From NCBI GenBank assembly GCA_041398745.1, contig JAWKUB010000005.1:248001-312000 (forward strand): a stretch of DNA of 64,000 bases, written 5' to 3'. A program made the position numbers and the translations under genes. Below the pieces are notes generated by a model, which saw only the letters and a list, made by a program, of their open reading frames with translations, was not told where the DNA came from and ran no database searches. Below are positions 44,337 to 52,889 of the stretch, piece by piece (the stretch's first letter is position 1; every line of letters begins with the position of its first letter). The DNA is from JACKHO01 sp041398745. Lineage in GTDB: Bacteria > Planctomycetota > Planctomycetia > Planctomycetales > Planctomycetaceae.

Positions 44337-45317
44337 ATGAACAGCCTGGAGCAGACGATGTTCCCCCATCTCTTGTTGGCCGATGATCCTTCCCCGTTGT
44401 TAATCGGGATGATTATTGGCGGATTCTTTCTCGCCATCATCGGCTTCGTCGGAATCTTCCTGCTGGGTAAGTACTTCAACCTGTGGCTTCGTGCCACGGT
44501 GACACGAGCGCACATTAATCCATTTTCGCTGGTATTCATGTCACTGCGGAAAGTGAATCCCAACGTCATTGTTGATGCCAAGATTAGTGCGGTGCAGGCG
44601 GGATTGGATGCTATTGATACGCGAGCCATGGAAGCTCACTACCTGGCTGGCGGCAACGTCACCCGTATTGTCCGGGCCATGATTACCGCCCACCGTGCTC
44701 GCATTGAACTCGACTGGGACACCGCCGCAGCGATTGATTTGGCTGGTCGCGACGTGCTTGAAGCGGTCCGTACAAGTGTGGATCCAAAAGTCATTGATTG
44801 TCCCGATGGTCGTAACAACCGCAGTACACTCGATGGTGTGGCGAAAGACGGAATTCAGCTGAAAGCCCGCGCCCGCGTCACCGTACGTACCAACCTCAAG
44901 CAACTGGTTGGAGGTGCCACTGAGGACACAGTTATTGCCCGCGTCGGCGAAGGAATTGTGTCGGCCATTGGTTCGTCCGAAAGCCATAAGGACGTGCTTT
45001 CCAATCCCACATTGATTACTCAGGCCGTGCTTCGAAAGAGCCTCGATGCTCAGACGGCCTATGAAATTGTTTCAATCGACATTGCCGATATTGACGTTGG
45101 CGACAACGTCGGCGCTCGTTTGCAGGCCGATCAGGCTGAAGCTGACATGCGTGTTGCTCGAGCCCTTGCCGAACAGCGCCGTGCCGATGCCGTGGCCGAC
45201 GAGCAGGAAAGCCAGGCCGCAACTCAGGAAAACCGGGCGAAAGTGATTCTGGCCGAAGCTGAAATCCCCAAAGCCATGGCAGAAGCCTTCCGGAAGGGGC
45301 AGCTGTCAGTGGAATAG
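44337..45317 (+). CDS. floA: flotillin-like protein FloA
   Basis: This 326-residue membrane protein organises functional membrane microdomains. It has an N-terminal hydrophobic hairpin (LLIGMIIGGFFLAIIGFVGIFLLG) and then the SPFH-type domain with L-R-A-T-V-T-R-A-H-I-N-P-F-S-L-V. Typical FloA segments are K-A-R-A-R-V-T-V-R-T-N and I-A-D-I-D-V-G-D-N-V-G-A-R-L-Q-A-D-Q-A-E-A-D. The Ala/Glu-rich coiled coil lies near the C-terminus. Length fits the family (about 330). The NfeD-type partner often found beside it in Firmicutes is absent here. A long inverted repeat begins right after the stop. Confidence 0.94.
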   Translation: MNSLEQTMFPHLLLADDPSPLLIGMIIGGFFLAIIGFVGIFLLGKYFNLWLRATVTRAHINPFSLVFMSLRKVNPNVIVDAKISAVQAGLDAIDTRAMEAHYLAGGNVTRIVRAMITAHRARIELDWDTAAAIDLAGRDVLEAVRTSVDPKVIDCPDGRNNRSTLDGVAKDGIQLKARARVTVRTNLKQLVGGATEDTVIARVGEGIVSAIGSSESHKDVLSNPTLITQAVLRKSLDAQTAYEIVSIDIADIDVGDNVGARLQADQAEADMRVARALAEQRRADAVADEQESQAATQENRAKVILAEAEIPKAMAEAFRKGQLSVE

Positions 45318-45320
45318 GAT

Positions 45321-45411
45321 TTGCACTTCAAGATCAAACAGCAACGGGAAGCCCTTGCCCGGCAACTTTTGCCGATTAGCACTGTTCTTCTGTTCGCTGC
45401 TTGAAGTGCAA
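45321..45411. repeat. 12-bp perfect inverted repeat downstream of floA
   Basis: TTGCACTTCAAG at 45321-45332 is the exact reverse complement of CTTGAAGTGCAA at 45400-45411, separated by 67 bases. It starts three bases after the floA stop. No T tract follows, so it is not a standard terminator; it could form the base of a structured 3' UTR. Confidence 0.6.
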
Positions 45412-45574
45412 AGTTTGCCGGTGTACGGTACGATGAAGTAATGCAATTGCGTCCATGTTGTGGACGGACGCCCCAAAAACAAAAGCCCCACGGCTGGAGT
45501 CGCTTCGCGAGATCATGGATGAGATCCGAAGCGGTTGGAATTCCGACCGTTTCCAAATTGTGAGCTTATCCATC

Positions 45575-45781
45575 ATGAGCGATTTGACCCTTCAACTCAC
45601 CCGAAAGCAGCAGGAACTTCTGCTGCGTGGACTGCGTTATGTGCGCAGTTCGGTAGCACTCGATGCTCAAGACTGGACCGAACAGGTCGAACTTGAGCGG
45701 CGGCAACGCTACGACGAAATTGGTGCCCTCGAAGAAATGCTGAACGGTGCGAAAATCGTCGAAGCGGGCGTCATCTCGTAA
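45575..45781 (+). CDS. small helical protein, unknown function
   Basis: This 68-residue protein is charged and predicted helical (LTRKQQELLLRGLRYVRSSV and EQVELERRQRYDEIGALEEML). I use the ATG at 45575; upstream in-frame ATGs at 45515 and 45455 are possible, and no strong ribosome binding site decides. There is no signal peptide. It precedes the thiolase-like gene by 141 bases on the same strand. I do not recognise a family. Confidence 0.45.
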   Translation: MSDLTLQLTRKQQELLLRGLRYVRSSVALDAQDWTEQVELERRQRYDEIGALEEMLNGAKIVEAGVIS

Positions 45782-45922
45782 CGATTGACGTTTTGAAACT
45801 TACGCGATTTGGCCCACGTCATCTCCAGCCTTTGTGCTGGCGATTCCGTGGGCCGAAGTTTTTTTACCTTCCCAGTCTGCTCGTGCTGTGGCAGACAGGT
45901 TGAATTGTGGTGGAACGACGGA

Positions 45923-46975
45923 ATGAAATACCGCAACGTCTGCGTTGAATGCATCACGGCCATTCTCCCTCCGCATGTCGTCACTTCCGACGAAATCGAA
46001 ACCGAGCTCGCTCCCGTCTATCAGCGTCTCGGTCTGCCCGAGGGACGACTGGAACTCATGACCGGCATCCGGGAACGCCGTTTCTTTGATCCCGGGACGA
46101 AGCCGGGCACCATTAGCGCACAAACTGCTCGCCAGGCTATCGAACAATCGGGGCTGAGTCCCTCAGTGTTTGGTGCCCTCATTCACGGCTCCGTCTGCCG
46201 CGACCAAATGGAGCCAGCCACGGCAGCAGCCGTCCATGCCGGGACAGGTCTCCCGCAGAATTGTCTTGTCCTCGATGTCAGCAACGCGTGCCTGGGATTA
46301 CTCAACGGTGCCGCCCTCATTGCCGACCTCATTGAACTCGGACAAATCCGCGCTGGTGTGGTCGTTGGAACAGAAGTTGGTCGCCCGCTGGTTGAGGGCA
46401 CCGTCGACCGACTGAAAACGAATTCGGATGTCACGCGAAAATCCATTAAGCTTGAATTTGCCTCACTCACAATTGGCTCAGGCTCAGCCGCAATTGTGTT
46501 GTGCGATCGCAAACTGAGTCGCACCGGGAATCGGCTCCTGGGAGGGGCGGCACGGGCCAACACGTCGCACCACAACTTGTGTGCAGGAGGGGTTGAACCT
46601 GAGCAAACAGGTGACGCACGACCGCAAATGAGCACCGACTCAGAAGCCCTGCTCTATGCCGGAGTTGAACTCGCAACCGAAACCTGGGAACAGACTCGAT
46701 CGGTACTGGGCTGGAGCAACGAAATGGTCGACAAAGTCGTGACGCATCAGGTCGGTCGTGCTCATCGTAACCTGCTGTTGGAAAAGCTTGGCATCGCTCC
46801 GGAGAAAGATTTCCCGACCGTCGAATTCATGGGGAATTCTGGAGCAGTAGCACTTCCCACAGCAGCGGCTTTTGCCATCGAGAAGAAGCACATTGTTGCC
46901 GGCGACCGCGTGGCACTACTCGGAATTGGCAGTGGCCTGAATTCCATTATGCTCGGCATGGAAATGGGGAGTTGA
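45923..46975 (+). CDS. KAS III/OleA-like thiolase-superfamily condensing enzyme
   Basis: This 350-residue enzyme has the thiolase-fold triad Cys123 (V-S-N-A-C-L-G), His275 (V-T-H-Q-V-G-R-A-H) and Asn305 (M-G-N-S-G-A-V-A). The glycine-rich end G-I-G-S-G-L-N is also present. I start at ATG 45923, because the family opens with a short strand and I-T-A-I-L-P-P-H-V-V-T-S-D-E-I-E. Both 3-oxoacyl-ACP synthase III and the head-to-head condensing enzyme OleA fit. The segment C-R-D-Q-M-E-P-A-T, with a Glu ahead of the nucleophile, favours OleA. OleB, C and D are not adjacent. The stop is three bases from the convergent glycosyltransferase stop. Confidence 0.8.
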   Translation: MKYRNVCVECITAILPPHVVTSDEIETELAPVYQRLGLPEGRLELMTGIRERRFFDPGTKPGTISAQTARQAIEQSGLSPSVFGALIHGSVCRDQMEPATAAAVHAGTGLPQNCLVLDVSNACLGLLNGAALIADLIELGQIRAGVVVGTEVGRPLVEGTVDRLKTNSDVTRKSIKLEFASLTIGSGSAAIVLCDRKLSRTGNRLLGGAARANTSHHNLCAGGVEPEQTGDARPQMSTDSEALLYAGVELATETWEQTRSVLGWSNEMVDKVVTHQVGRAHRNLLLEKLGIAPEKDFPTVEFMGNSGAVALPTAAAFAIEKKHIVAGDRVALLGIGSGLNSIMLGMEMGS

Positions 46976-46978
46976 TGT

Positions 46979-47917
46979 TTACGAGCGCCATCCTTCCATG
47001 ACGCTTTCGGGATGCCTCCAGTCTCCTCCCTTATTCCGAAAACCGGCGTAAAAGTCTCTGGTAAAGTCTCGGCCAACTACCTCCGCCAGATAGATTTCCT
47101 GACCTGCCGCACAGAACGCCCGGCGTTGTTCGACAATCCGAGCCAACGTCTCATTCCGAACGAAATGCGGATCAATGTTCAGGTCAATTAATTCCTGTAC
47201 AGCGGCGGCAACTGCATCTGGGCGTGGAGGCACAATGCGAGTAAATCGAGGATCAAACCAGACATCACGCCCGCCGAGACTTGGCGTCGACACGACGGGC
47301 AATCCACACAATAAATATTCGGTAGCCGAATACATGCCGCCTTCAATGGCTGACAAACAAACGCCAACCCGTGCCGTATTCAGTTCGCAGGCGACCTCTT
47401 CTTCAACCAGATAGGGACGATCATCATACGTGAAGGTTGCTCGCGGCAACATTTTCTTCAAAGCTTCGTACCGCTCCTTGGAGTCTTGTGGAGTGACAAC
47501 GCCGCCAATCAAGAGTGCTTTTGGGACCTCTGCTAACAATTCATGTCGCTTGAACTCTGTCATCCTCGCGTTGTAAACGGCATCGAACATTGGCAAGATT
47601 TCATCCTGAATGTTGTAAATCGACTCGTCCAACAGGAAATTGTGAGTCGCATAAACAACGGGAATTCCCCTCGCCGCCACCTCACGCCCAATCCGAAAGT
47701 CGTTGGCGAGATGAATAAGTCGATGGTTGGGCCGCAATGACTTCCAGCGCTCGTGGTAAGCGACAAGATCATCCGCCGACTTGTGCCAAAGCTGAGTTAC
47801 AAAACGGTATATCGTTTCATCAGGCAAGTGATGCCCAACGTCGTTGTCATCGCCACCGGAGTGAATGAGGATCGGTGGATCGTGCGACAACCAACCAAAA
47901 AAAGTTGACTTAGCCAT
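46979..47917 (-). CDS. glycosyltransferase (GT4-like)
   Basis: This 312-residue cytosolic enzyme has the nucleotide-sugar-binding half of a GT-B fold: R-V-G-V-C-L-S-A-I-E-G-G-M-Y-S-A-T-E-Y-L-L-C-G-L-P-V-V-S-T, corresponding to the E-x7-E motif, then L-G-G-R-D-V-W-F-D. The N-terminal half contains H-S-G-G-D-D-N-D and Y-A-T-H-N-F-L-L. The donor sugar and acceptor cannot be inferred. The ATG at 47917 is one base after the stop of the next gene upstream (47919), so the three minus-strand genes (PhoR-like kinase, pseudo-receiver, glycosyltransferase) form an operon. Confidence 0.82.
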   Translation of the reverse strand: MAKSTFFGWLSHDPPILIHSGGDDNDVGHHLPDETIYRFVTQLWHKSADDLVAYHERWKSLRPNHRLIHLANDFRIGREVAARGIPVVYATHNFLLDESIYNIQDEILPMFDAVYNARMTEFKRHELLAEVPKALLIGGVVTPQDSKERYEALKKMLPRATFTYDDRPYLVEEEVACELNTARVGVCLSAIEGGMYSATEYLLCGLPVVSTPSLGGRDVWFDPRFTRIVPPRPDAVAAAVQELIDLNIDPHFVRNETLARIVEQRRAFCAAGQEIYLAEVVGRDFTRDFYAGFRNKGGDWRHPESVMEGWRS

Positions 47918-47918
47918 T

Positions 47919-48287
47919 CTACTCTGCTTCTCTTTGGGCTTGATTCAGGAGTTCAATGAGCTTGTGCTTCAACTGCGAGGCGATTTGTCCGCGCGAAAAC
48001 GTAACCGCCCCCAGCTCACGTGCGGCATTCAGTTCACGTTCATAGACATGCGATGCGTAAGCAAAAACCGGAATGCCTGTCGCAATCAGGTCCGGCATCT
48101 CGGACGCATTCTCGAGTAACTCGGTGACAATTACCTCCACGCAATTCGATTCAGCGTATTCACGCGCCGCTGCAATGCTGGGACGAACCACAACAGAATA
48201 TCCGGCTGCCCGAGCCTGTCCCTCGATTTGGCTTGAGGCCATGAGATCGCGACAAATCAACAATAGAGTCGGGTGTGGTGTGGTCAT
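47919..48287 (-). CDS. stand-alone receiver-like protein without phospho-acceptor Asp
   Basis: This 122-residue protein has a receiver-like alternation of strands and helices: T-L-L-L-I-C-R-D-L-M, V-E-V-I-V-T-E-L-L, I-P-V-F-A-Y-A and A-V-T-F-S-R-G. The site where receivers carry the phosphorylated Asp reads V-I-V-T-E, and the acidic pair near the N-terminus is missing. It therefore probably does not accept phosphate. The start is ATG 48287; the frame opens at a TTG at 48359 overlapping the kinase stop. It lies between the PhoR-like kinase and the glycosyltransferase. Confidence 0.68.
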   Translation of the reverse strand: MTTPHPTLLLICRDLMASSQIEGQARAAGYSVVVRPSIAAAREYAESNCVEVIVTELLENASEMPDLIATGIPVFAYASHVYERELNAARELGAVTFSRGQIASQLKHKLIELLNQAQREAE

Positions 48288-48355
48288 GAGGATGTTCAAC
48301 TTGGAATCGATTGAGGAAACGGACTGCGTACTCGAACCTGGCGTCGTGTGCTTCG

Positions 48356-49747
48356 TCAATGAGCAGCGTCTTTCAGTAGCGGTAGGGACAAAGAAAACGT
48401 ACTTCCTTTGCCGACTTCACTACGCACCGAAATCGATCCGTGAAAGACTGCTGCCAAATGTTTCACAATAGCGAGTCCAAGTCCGGTGCCGCCACTCGTC
48501 GCAGATCGAGCCTTGTCGACGCGATAAAACCGTTCGAAAACACGTTCCTGGTCCTCTCGGGAAATTCCAATACCCGTGTCGGTCACGTCGATTTGTACAT
48601 GATCACCGGCCTGCCGCCACCCCACGGTGACTTTACCGCCAGCATGATTGTAATTGATCGCATTGTTCAGCAGGTTGTCGATAATCGAACGAAAGCCAGT
48701 CTCATCTCCCAGGACTATGGCGGTGTCGCCACTGTCGTCGAACTCGAGCGTAATCTCCCTGGCAGTCGCAATGGGTTCTCGATCGGAAACACACTCTCGA
48801 ATTGACTTGCTCACGTTAATGGGAACCAAATCAAACTTCTCGAATCGCGACTCAATGCGGGCCAACTTCAGAATATCCTGAATGAGGACATTCAGCTTCT
48901 CAGCCTGTCGCTCAATTTGTCCTACCATGTGGCGATTGTTCTGTTCGTCTTCCAGCCCCCCATCCAGCAGCGTCTCAGCGAAGCACTGAATCGACGTCAG
49001 CGGAGTCTTGAGTTCATGGGATACGCTATTGAAGAAGTCCCGCCGGGCATTTTCCAGCTTTCGCAGTTCGGTGACATTGTGCATGACCGCAACAACGCCA
49101 GCTGAAGTCGCCAACGGCAACGGTGAGGTATTCACCTCCAGTACGATATTCTGACGTGTCAATTCCACCGACTGTTGGACATCATTTTCCCGCAACTCGG
49201 GCCTTTGGAGAAACTCCAGCAATGGCTGCGACCGAGTGACCTCCCAGACGGGACGCCCCACAGGATTACTCTGCGGGACATCGAGAATTCGTCGCGAAGA
49301 AGCATTGGCGAACAGAACGGTTAACTTCGCGTCGAGGACAAGCACACCTTCCGACATCGTCCCCAGAACTGTCTCCAGCAAGGCACGGTTTTCCCGAAGT
49401 GTCTTCTGTACACCCCGAAGGTCGTTGACCGTTGCACACACGAATGCAGTCGTATCGTTCCACGCCGCCGCCCATTGGTCGAGACTTGGGTCCGAAACAG
49501 GAACCTTGGCCAACTCTCGCGGCACGGCAGATTCCAATTCCTTTGTTGTCTCAACGAACCGTCGTCGAGTGGCGGCAATGGACCATCGCACGACAAAAAG
49601 AAAGGCTAGTCCCGTAATTCCACTCATCCACGATTGCCAAAGGATGACCGACCCGGGAAGATGAACGGCCGTGCCAATGAGTGCGGTCATGGCCGTGGGA
49701 AGCAGACAGCCCAGGATGATCAGCCAGTCGGTTGTCGTCCACTTCAT
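48356..49747 (-). CDS. PAS-containing sensor histidine kinase (PhoR-like)
   Basis: This 463-residue membrane kinase has two N-terminal hydrophobic helices (WLIILGCLLPTAMTALIGTAV and SGITGLAFLFVVRW). A PAS domain follows (L-L-E-T-V-L-G-T-M-S-E-G-V-L-V-L-D). Next is a HisKA domain with S-V-S-H-E-L-K-T-P-L-T and a HATPase with L-L-N-N-A-I-N-Y-N, D-T-G-I-G-I and G-G-T-G-L-G-L-A-I-V. The layout resembles PhoR, but no PhoB-like regulator follows; the next gene encodes a receiver-like protein lacking the acceptor Asp. The signal is unknown. Confidence 0.92.
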   Translation of the reverse strand: MKWTTTDWLIILGCLLPTAMTALIGTAVHLPGSVILWQSWMSGITGLAFLFVVRWSIAATRRRFVETTKELESAVPRELAKVPVSDPSLDQWAAAWNDTTAFVCATVNDLRGVQKTLRENRALLETVLGTMSEGVLVLDAKLTVLFANASSRRILDVPQSNPVGRPVWEVTRSQPLLEFLQRPELRENDVQQSVELTRQNIVLEVNTSPLPLATSAGVVAVMHNVTELRKLENARRDFFNSVSHELKTPLTSIQCFAETLLDGGLEDEQNNRHMVGQIERQAEKLNVLIQDILKLARIESRFEKFDLVPINVSKSIRECVSDREPIATAREITLEFDDSGDTAIVLGDETGFRSIIDNLLNNAINYNHAGGKVTVGWRQAGDHVQIDVTDTGIGISREDQERVFERFYRVDKARSATSGGTGLGLAIVKHLAAVFHGSISVRSEVGKGSTFSLSLPLLKDAAH

Positions 49748-49818
49748 GTTGTCCGTTCCTCAAGGCACGAAGCACAGTGGCTTCGCAAACATCACTTTAG
49801 TTCATCCCCCTATTGGGA

Positions 49819-50742
49819 ATGATTGACAGTATGGCTTGGTTTCACAATCAGGATGTCCCCCTGCACGACCCCACAGCACTTGCCAAGTTTGGCAAGCTCG
49901 ACGTGGTGGCGAAACTCATCGTCGAAGGGTACATGATTGGGCAACACAAAAGTCCGTTCAAAGGGTCCAGCGTAGAATTTGTCGAACACCGACAGTATTA
50001 CCCCGGCGACGAAATCCGCCACATCGATTGGCGAGCTTACGGAAAAACTGGTCGATATTTTATCAAAGAGTTCGAAGAAGAAACCAATCTGCGGGCCTAC
50101 CTCATTGTGGATTGCTCCGGGAGCATGGGCTACGCCGGCAAACATCTCTCGAAGTTCAACTACGCTCGTTTGCTCGCTGCCTGCCTAGGCTATTTATTGA
50201 TTGCTCAACGCGACGCCGTCGGCCTTTCATTATTCGACACAAAAGTCCGGGAGCGATTCGACCCCGCCACTAGTCCTCGCCGGTTTCAGCAAATCACCGA
50301 GGCACTGAATCAATGCAAGCCAGGACAGGAAACCAGTCTGGCAAAGGTGTTTCAAACTCTTGTTCCCACACTGAAACGCCGCAGCCTGGTTATTTTTATC
50401 AGCGACTGCTTCGACGACATTGACCACCTGGGAACGGCCCTGCAGCAACTTCGACACGGGCGACATGAAGTCATGCTGTTTCAGGTACTGGCTCCTGAAG
50501 AAGAAGATTTTCCATTCACGAAGCCCACGCAGTTTCGCAGCCTCGAACGCGACACACACCGCATTCTGACCGACCCGCACCGCCTCCGACAGATTTACCT
50601 CGAACAATTCCACGAACACCAGGAACGCCTGACACAAATTGCGGGCAACCTGGGAATCGACTACTGCAAACTTTTGACATCCGATCCCTACGACATGGCC
50701 CTCGGCGCATTCCTGGATCGAAGAGCAAGGGCGAGCAAGTAG
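49819..50742 (+). CDS. DUF58 protein with VWA-like domain
   Basis: This 307-residue protein has the DUF58 core: V-E-G-Y-M-I-G-Q-H-K-S-P-F-K-G, then S-S-V-E-F-V-E-H-R-Q-Y-Y-P-G-D-E-I-R-H-I-D-W-R-A-Y-G-K-T. A VWA-type strand with D-C-S-G-S-M-G (metal-ion-dependent adhesion site) follows, and a D-C-F-D-D-I segment later. DUF58 proteins usually accompany MoxR ATPases and act as chaperone-like partners or in aerotolerance operons. The MoxR gene is not in the window. Start is ATG 49819 (the frame opens at a TTG six bases earlier). No signal peptide is visible, so it is cytosolic. Confidence 0.88.
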   Translation: MIDSMAWFHNQDVPLHDPTALAKFGKLDVVAKLIVEGYMIGQHKSPFKGSSVEFVEHRQYYPGDEIRHIDWRAYGKTGRYFIKEFEEETNLRAYLIVDCSGSMGYAGKHLSKFNYARLLAACLGYLLIAQRDAVGLSLFDTKVRERFDPATSPRRFQQITEALNQCKPGQETSLAKVFQTLVPTLKRRSLVIFISDCFDDIDHLGTALQQLRHGRHEVMLFQVLAPEEEDFPFTKPTQFRSLERDTHRILTDPHRLRQIYLEQFHEHQERLTQIAGNLGIDYCKLLTSDPYDMALGAFLDRRARASK

Positions 50743-50820
50743 TTGCCTCAATCGAGAAATCAATGAATTGGTTTCCAGGCGAACTCACCCCAAGACATTT
50801 CGAATCGGCGAACCGCTCTC

Positions 50821-51483
50821 ATGATCGACGAAAACAATCGAAGCAAACTGGGATACGCTTCCCTGGGCATGGCGTTTCTGCTCGCGCAAGTCATTGGACT
50901 TGTCATCCTGTTGATTGCCCTGGCAATTGGACTTGCCTCGCAGTCTGGCGCACTCCTCGGAATCGTCGCCGCATTTGGGTTGCTGCTGGGAATTGGCTTG
51001 GCCCTAGTGGGAACAATTGGCAAGGTGTTGTGTCTCATCGCGCCCAGTTCGACGGTCGGTAAACTCTTCATTTCACTCAGCTTAGTTGGCGACTTTTTGC
51101 CGATTGTCGTTGCACTGAAAGTCCTGCCTTTGGGTGACTCAGCCTCGCTGGTGTCTGGAATACCGGTGCTCCTGCTGCTTCTGTATCTCGCAACCCTGTC
51201 GACGCTTATTGGACGAGTCGATATTCGGCGAACGGCAATTAGTGCTTTGATTTGCATTTTGATTGGCGAAGTTGCCATGGGAGTTGGTCCAAAACTCACA
51301 CAAAGCGATGCGATCACGATTCCAGCTGCGGTGATTGCATTTTGCGTGGGACTGTATGGCTTTCTGCTCTACATTCGCACGTTGACAACGTTGCGTCAGG
51401 GAATTGCTGAATACCAGACAGCCGACGAATCCGACTTGTTCCCACCAGAACCTGACAGCGACGCCCAGCCAAAAACGGAGTAG
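50821..51483 (+). CDS. multi-pass membrane protein, unknown function
   Basis: This 220-residue protein has about six hydrophobic helices. Examples are LAQVIGLVILLIALAIGLA, LLGIVAAFGLLLGIGLALVG and VIAFCVGLYGFLLYI. A Glu/Asp-rich C-terminal tail ends in the cytosol (SDLFPPEPDSDAQP). The ATG at 50821 follows the DUF58 gene by 78 bases on the same strand, so they may be co-transcribed. I do not recognise the family, and no catalytic residues stand out. Confidence 0.7.
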   Translation: MIDENNRSKLGYASLGMAFLLAQVIGLVILLIALAIGLASQSGALLGIVAAFGLLLGIGLALVGTIGKVLCLIAPSSTVGKLFISLSLVGDFLPIVVALKVLPLGDSASLVSGIPVLLLLLYLATLSTLIGRVDIRRTAISALICILIGEVAMGVGPKLTQSDAITIPAAVIAFCVGLYGFLLYIRTLTTLRQGIAEYQTADESDLFPPEPDSDAQPKTE

Positions 51484-51522
51484 CGCAAGCGGTCGAGATT
51501 TGGAGCCCAAATGCCTTAAGGG

Positions 51523-52788
51523 TTACCGAACTTCGACGACGACCGCAGTGGCATTATCACGCGACCCTTCTTCGATAGCGAGTTCAACCAGGCGCGTGCC
51601 GGGCAATATTTGTGACTCGGCAGTGTTCGGCTCGGTGACCATTTCTTCAATGCGGCGGTCCCAGAGTCCGTCGGTGACACCGTCTGTAACGAGCACAAAT
51701 CGATCGCCTCGTTCCGCTTTGATTTCTCCCAACTGCGGTCGCACGAACTGATTCCCCGAGCCGAGGGACTGTGTCAGCACATTCTTACGAGGGTGGTTTC
51801 GCGCCTCGCGCTCATTCAATTCGCCCTTGCTCCGCAGCCAGCCCACGTACGTGTGATCAACGGTTAGCTGATACATTGGCTGCCCCTTCGGGATATGGTA
51901 AATCCGGCTATCACCAATGTGCCCGAAATAGAACCATCCCGCCACGTACCAGAGCAGGCTCATCGTCGCCCCCATGTTGCGACCCTCGTCGTAGGTCTCC
52001 CCCAGTCTGGTCAGCTGCATATGGGTCCCGAGAAACAAATCGCGCAGGCAGTCTTTCATGCCGGATCGATTGTGGACCAGTGACAATCGATACCGACGAG
52101 GCAGCAGCTTGGTAATGTTGTCGAGCGCGAACCGGCTTGCAAATTCACCAGACCGCTCTCCTCCCATGCCGTCACTCACCGCAAAGACGTAGTCAAAGTC
52201 ACCCGTATCGACTTCGCCTTCACGAGCAAGGTAGACAAAATCGCCCGCGTCGAAGCCGACGGTCATGAAATCGTCTTCATTGTTTGCCCGCACCTTGCCA
52301 CAGTCGGTGTATGCGGACCACTTCAGCCTCAATGACTTGGCAGTCGCAATGTCCGTTTGATCGACCAGATTGGAATCAGCTTCGCCACCAGCCTTGAATG
52401 TTGCGTCGTCGTTTTCATCAAGGATGGTCGCGAATTCGAAATCAATAACGCAGAACCGCCCATCGCTTTGGCGATAAGTGATATTTCGTAAGTAAGGGTC
52501 ATCGTGTCGGACGCCGTACGACTCGAGTTCGGCGAAAATGCTCTGCATTTTCTCTTCGCCCATTTGCTCAACTCGCGTACCGCAATTACTGGTAACGAGT
52601 TCAAGCTGTTCGCGATCGAACCCCAGCACGCGAGGTACAAATTCGCAGCCCTTATGCTCCAGGTATTGCAGCACACGCAGTTCATTTTCGAAGCGGTCAA
52701 CTGCGTGAGCCGCTTTGAAGAACTTGTGAACGCTGCCGTCGTACCCAATGCGAACAAGTGCCCGGGCTGTGTTTTTTGCTTCTTGCAT
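51523..52788 (-). CDS. kinase-like domain fused to PP2C-type protein phosphatase
   Basis: This 421-residue protein carries two catalytic-type domains. Residues 1-130 look like a small RIO/Bud32-type kinase: H-K-F-F-K (Lys22), F-E-N-E-L (Glu36), V-R-H95-D-D-P-Y-L-R-N102 (catalytic loop) and I-D116-F-E118 (metal loop). Residues from about 158 form a PP2C phosphatase with D-C-G-K-V-R-A-N-N-E-D-D, S-D-G-M-G-G, G-D-S-R-I-Y, L-V-T-D-G-V-T-D-G and D-N-A-T-A. The phosphatase metal residues are all present. It could switch or reset phosphorylation of the same target, but that is inference. It converges on the membrane-protein gene and is followed on the minus strand by no close neighbour. Confidence 0.85.
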   Translation of the reverse strand: MQEAKNTARALVRIGYDGSVHKFFKAAHAVDRFENELRVLQYLEHKGCEFVPRVLGFDREQLELVTSNCGTRVEQMGEEKMQSIFAELESYGVRHDDPYLRNITYRQSDGRFCVIDFEFATILDENDDATFKAGGEADSNLVDQTDIATAKSLRLKWSAYTDCGKVRANNEDDFMTVGFDAGDFVYLAREGEVDTGDFDYVFAVSDGMGGERSGEFASRFALDNITKLLPRRYRLSLVHNRSGMKDCLRDLFLGTHMQLTRLGETYDEGRNMGATMSLLWYVAGWFYFGHIGDSRIYHIPKGQPMYQLTVDHTYVGWLRSKGELNEREARNHPRKNVLTQSLGSGNQFVRPQLGEIKAERGDRFVLVTDGVTDGLWDRRIEEMVTEPNTAESQILPGTRLVELAIEEGSRDNATAVVVEVR

Positions 52789-52889
52789 TTCAGTTGGTCA
52801 TGGCACTTTGAGGAATAGTTTTCGCAGTCGAACGCATAACTGGCAGGCAACCATTCCTCATTTTGGTGAGCAGCGGCGAGTCTTTAATT

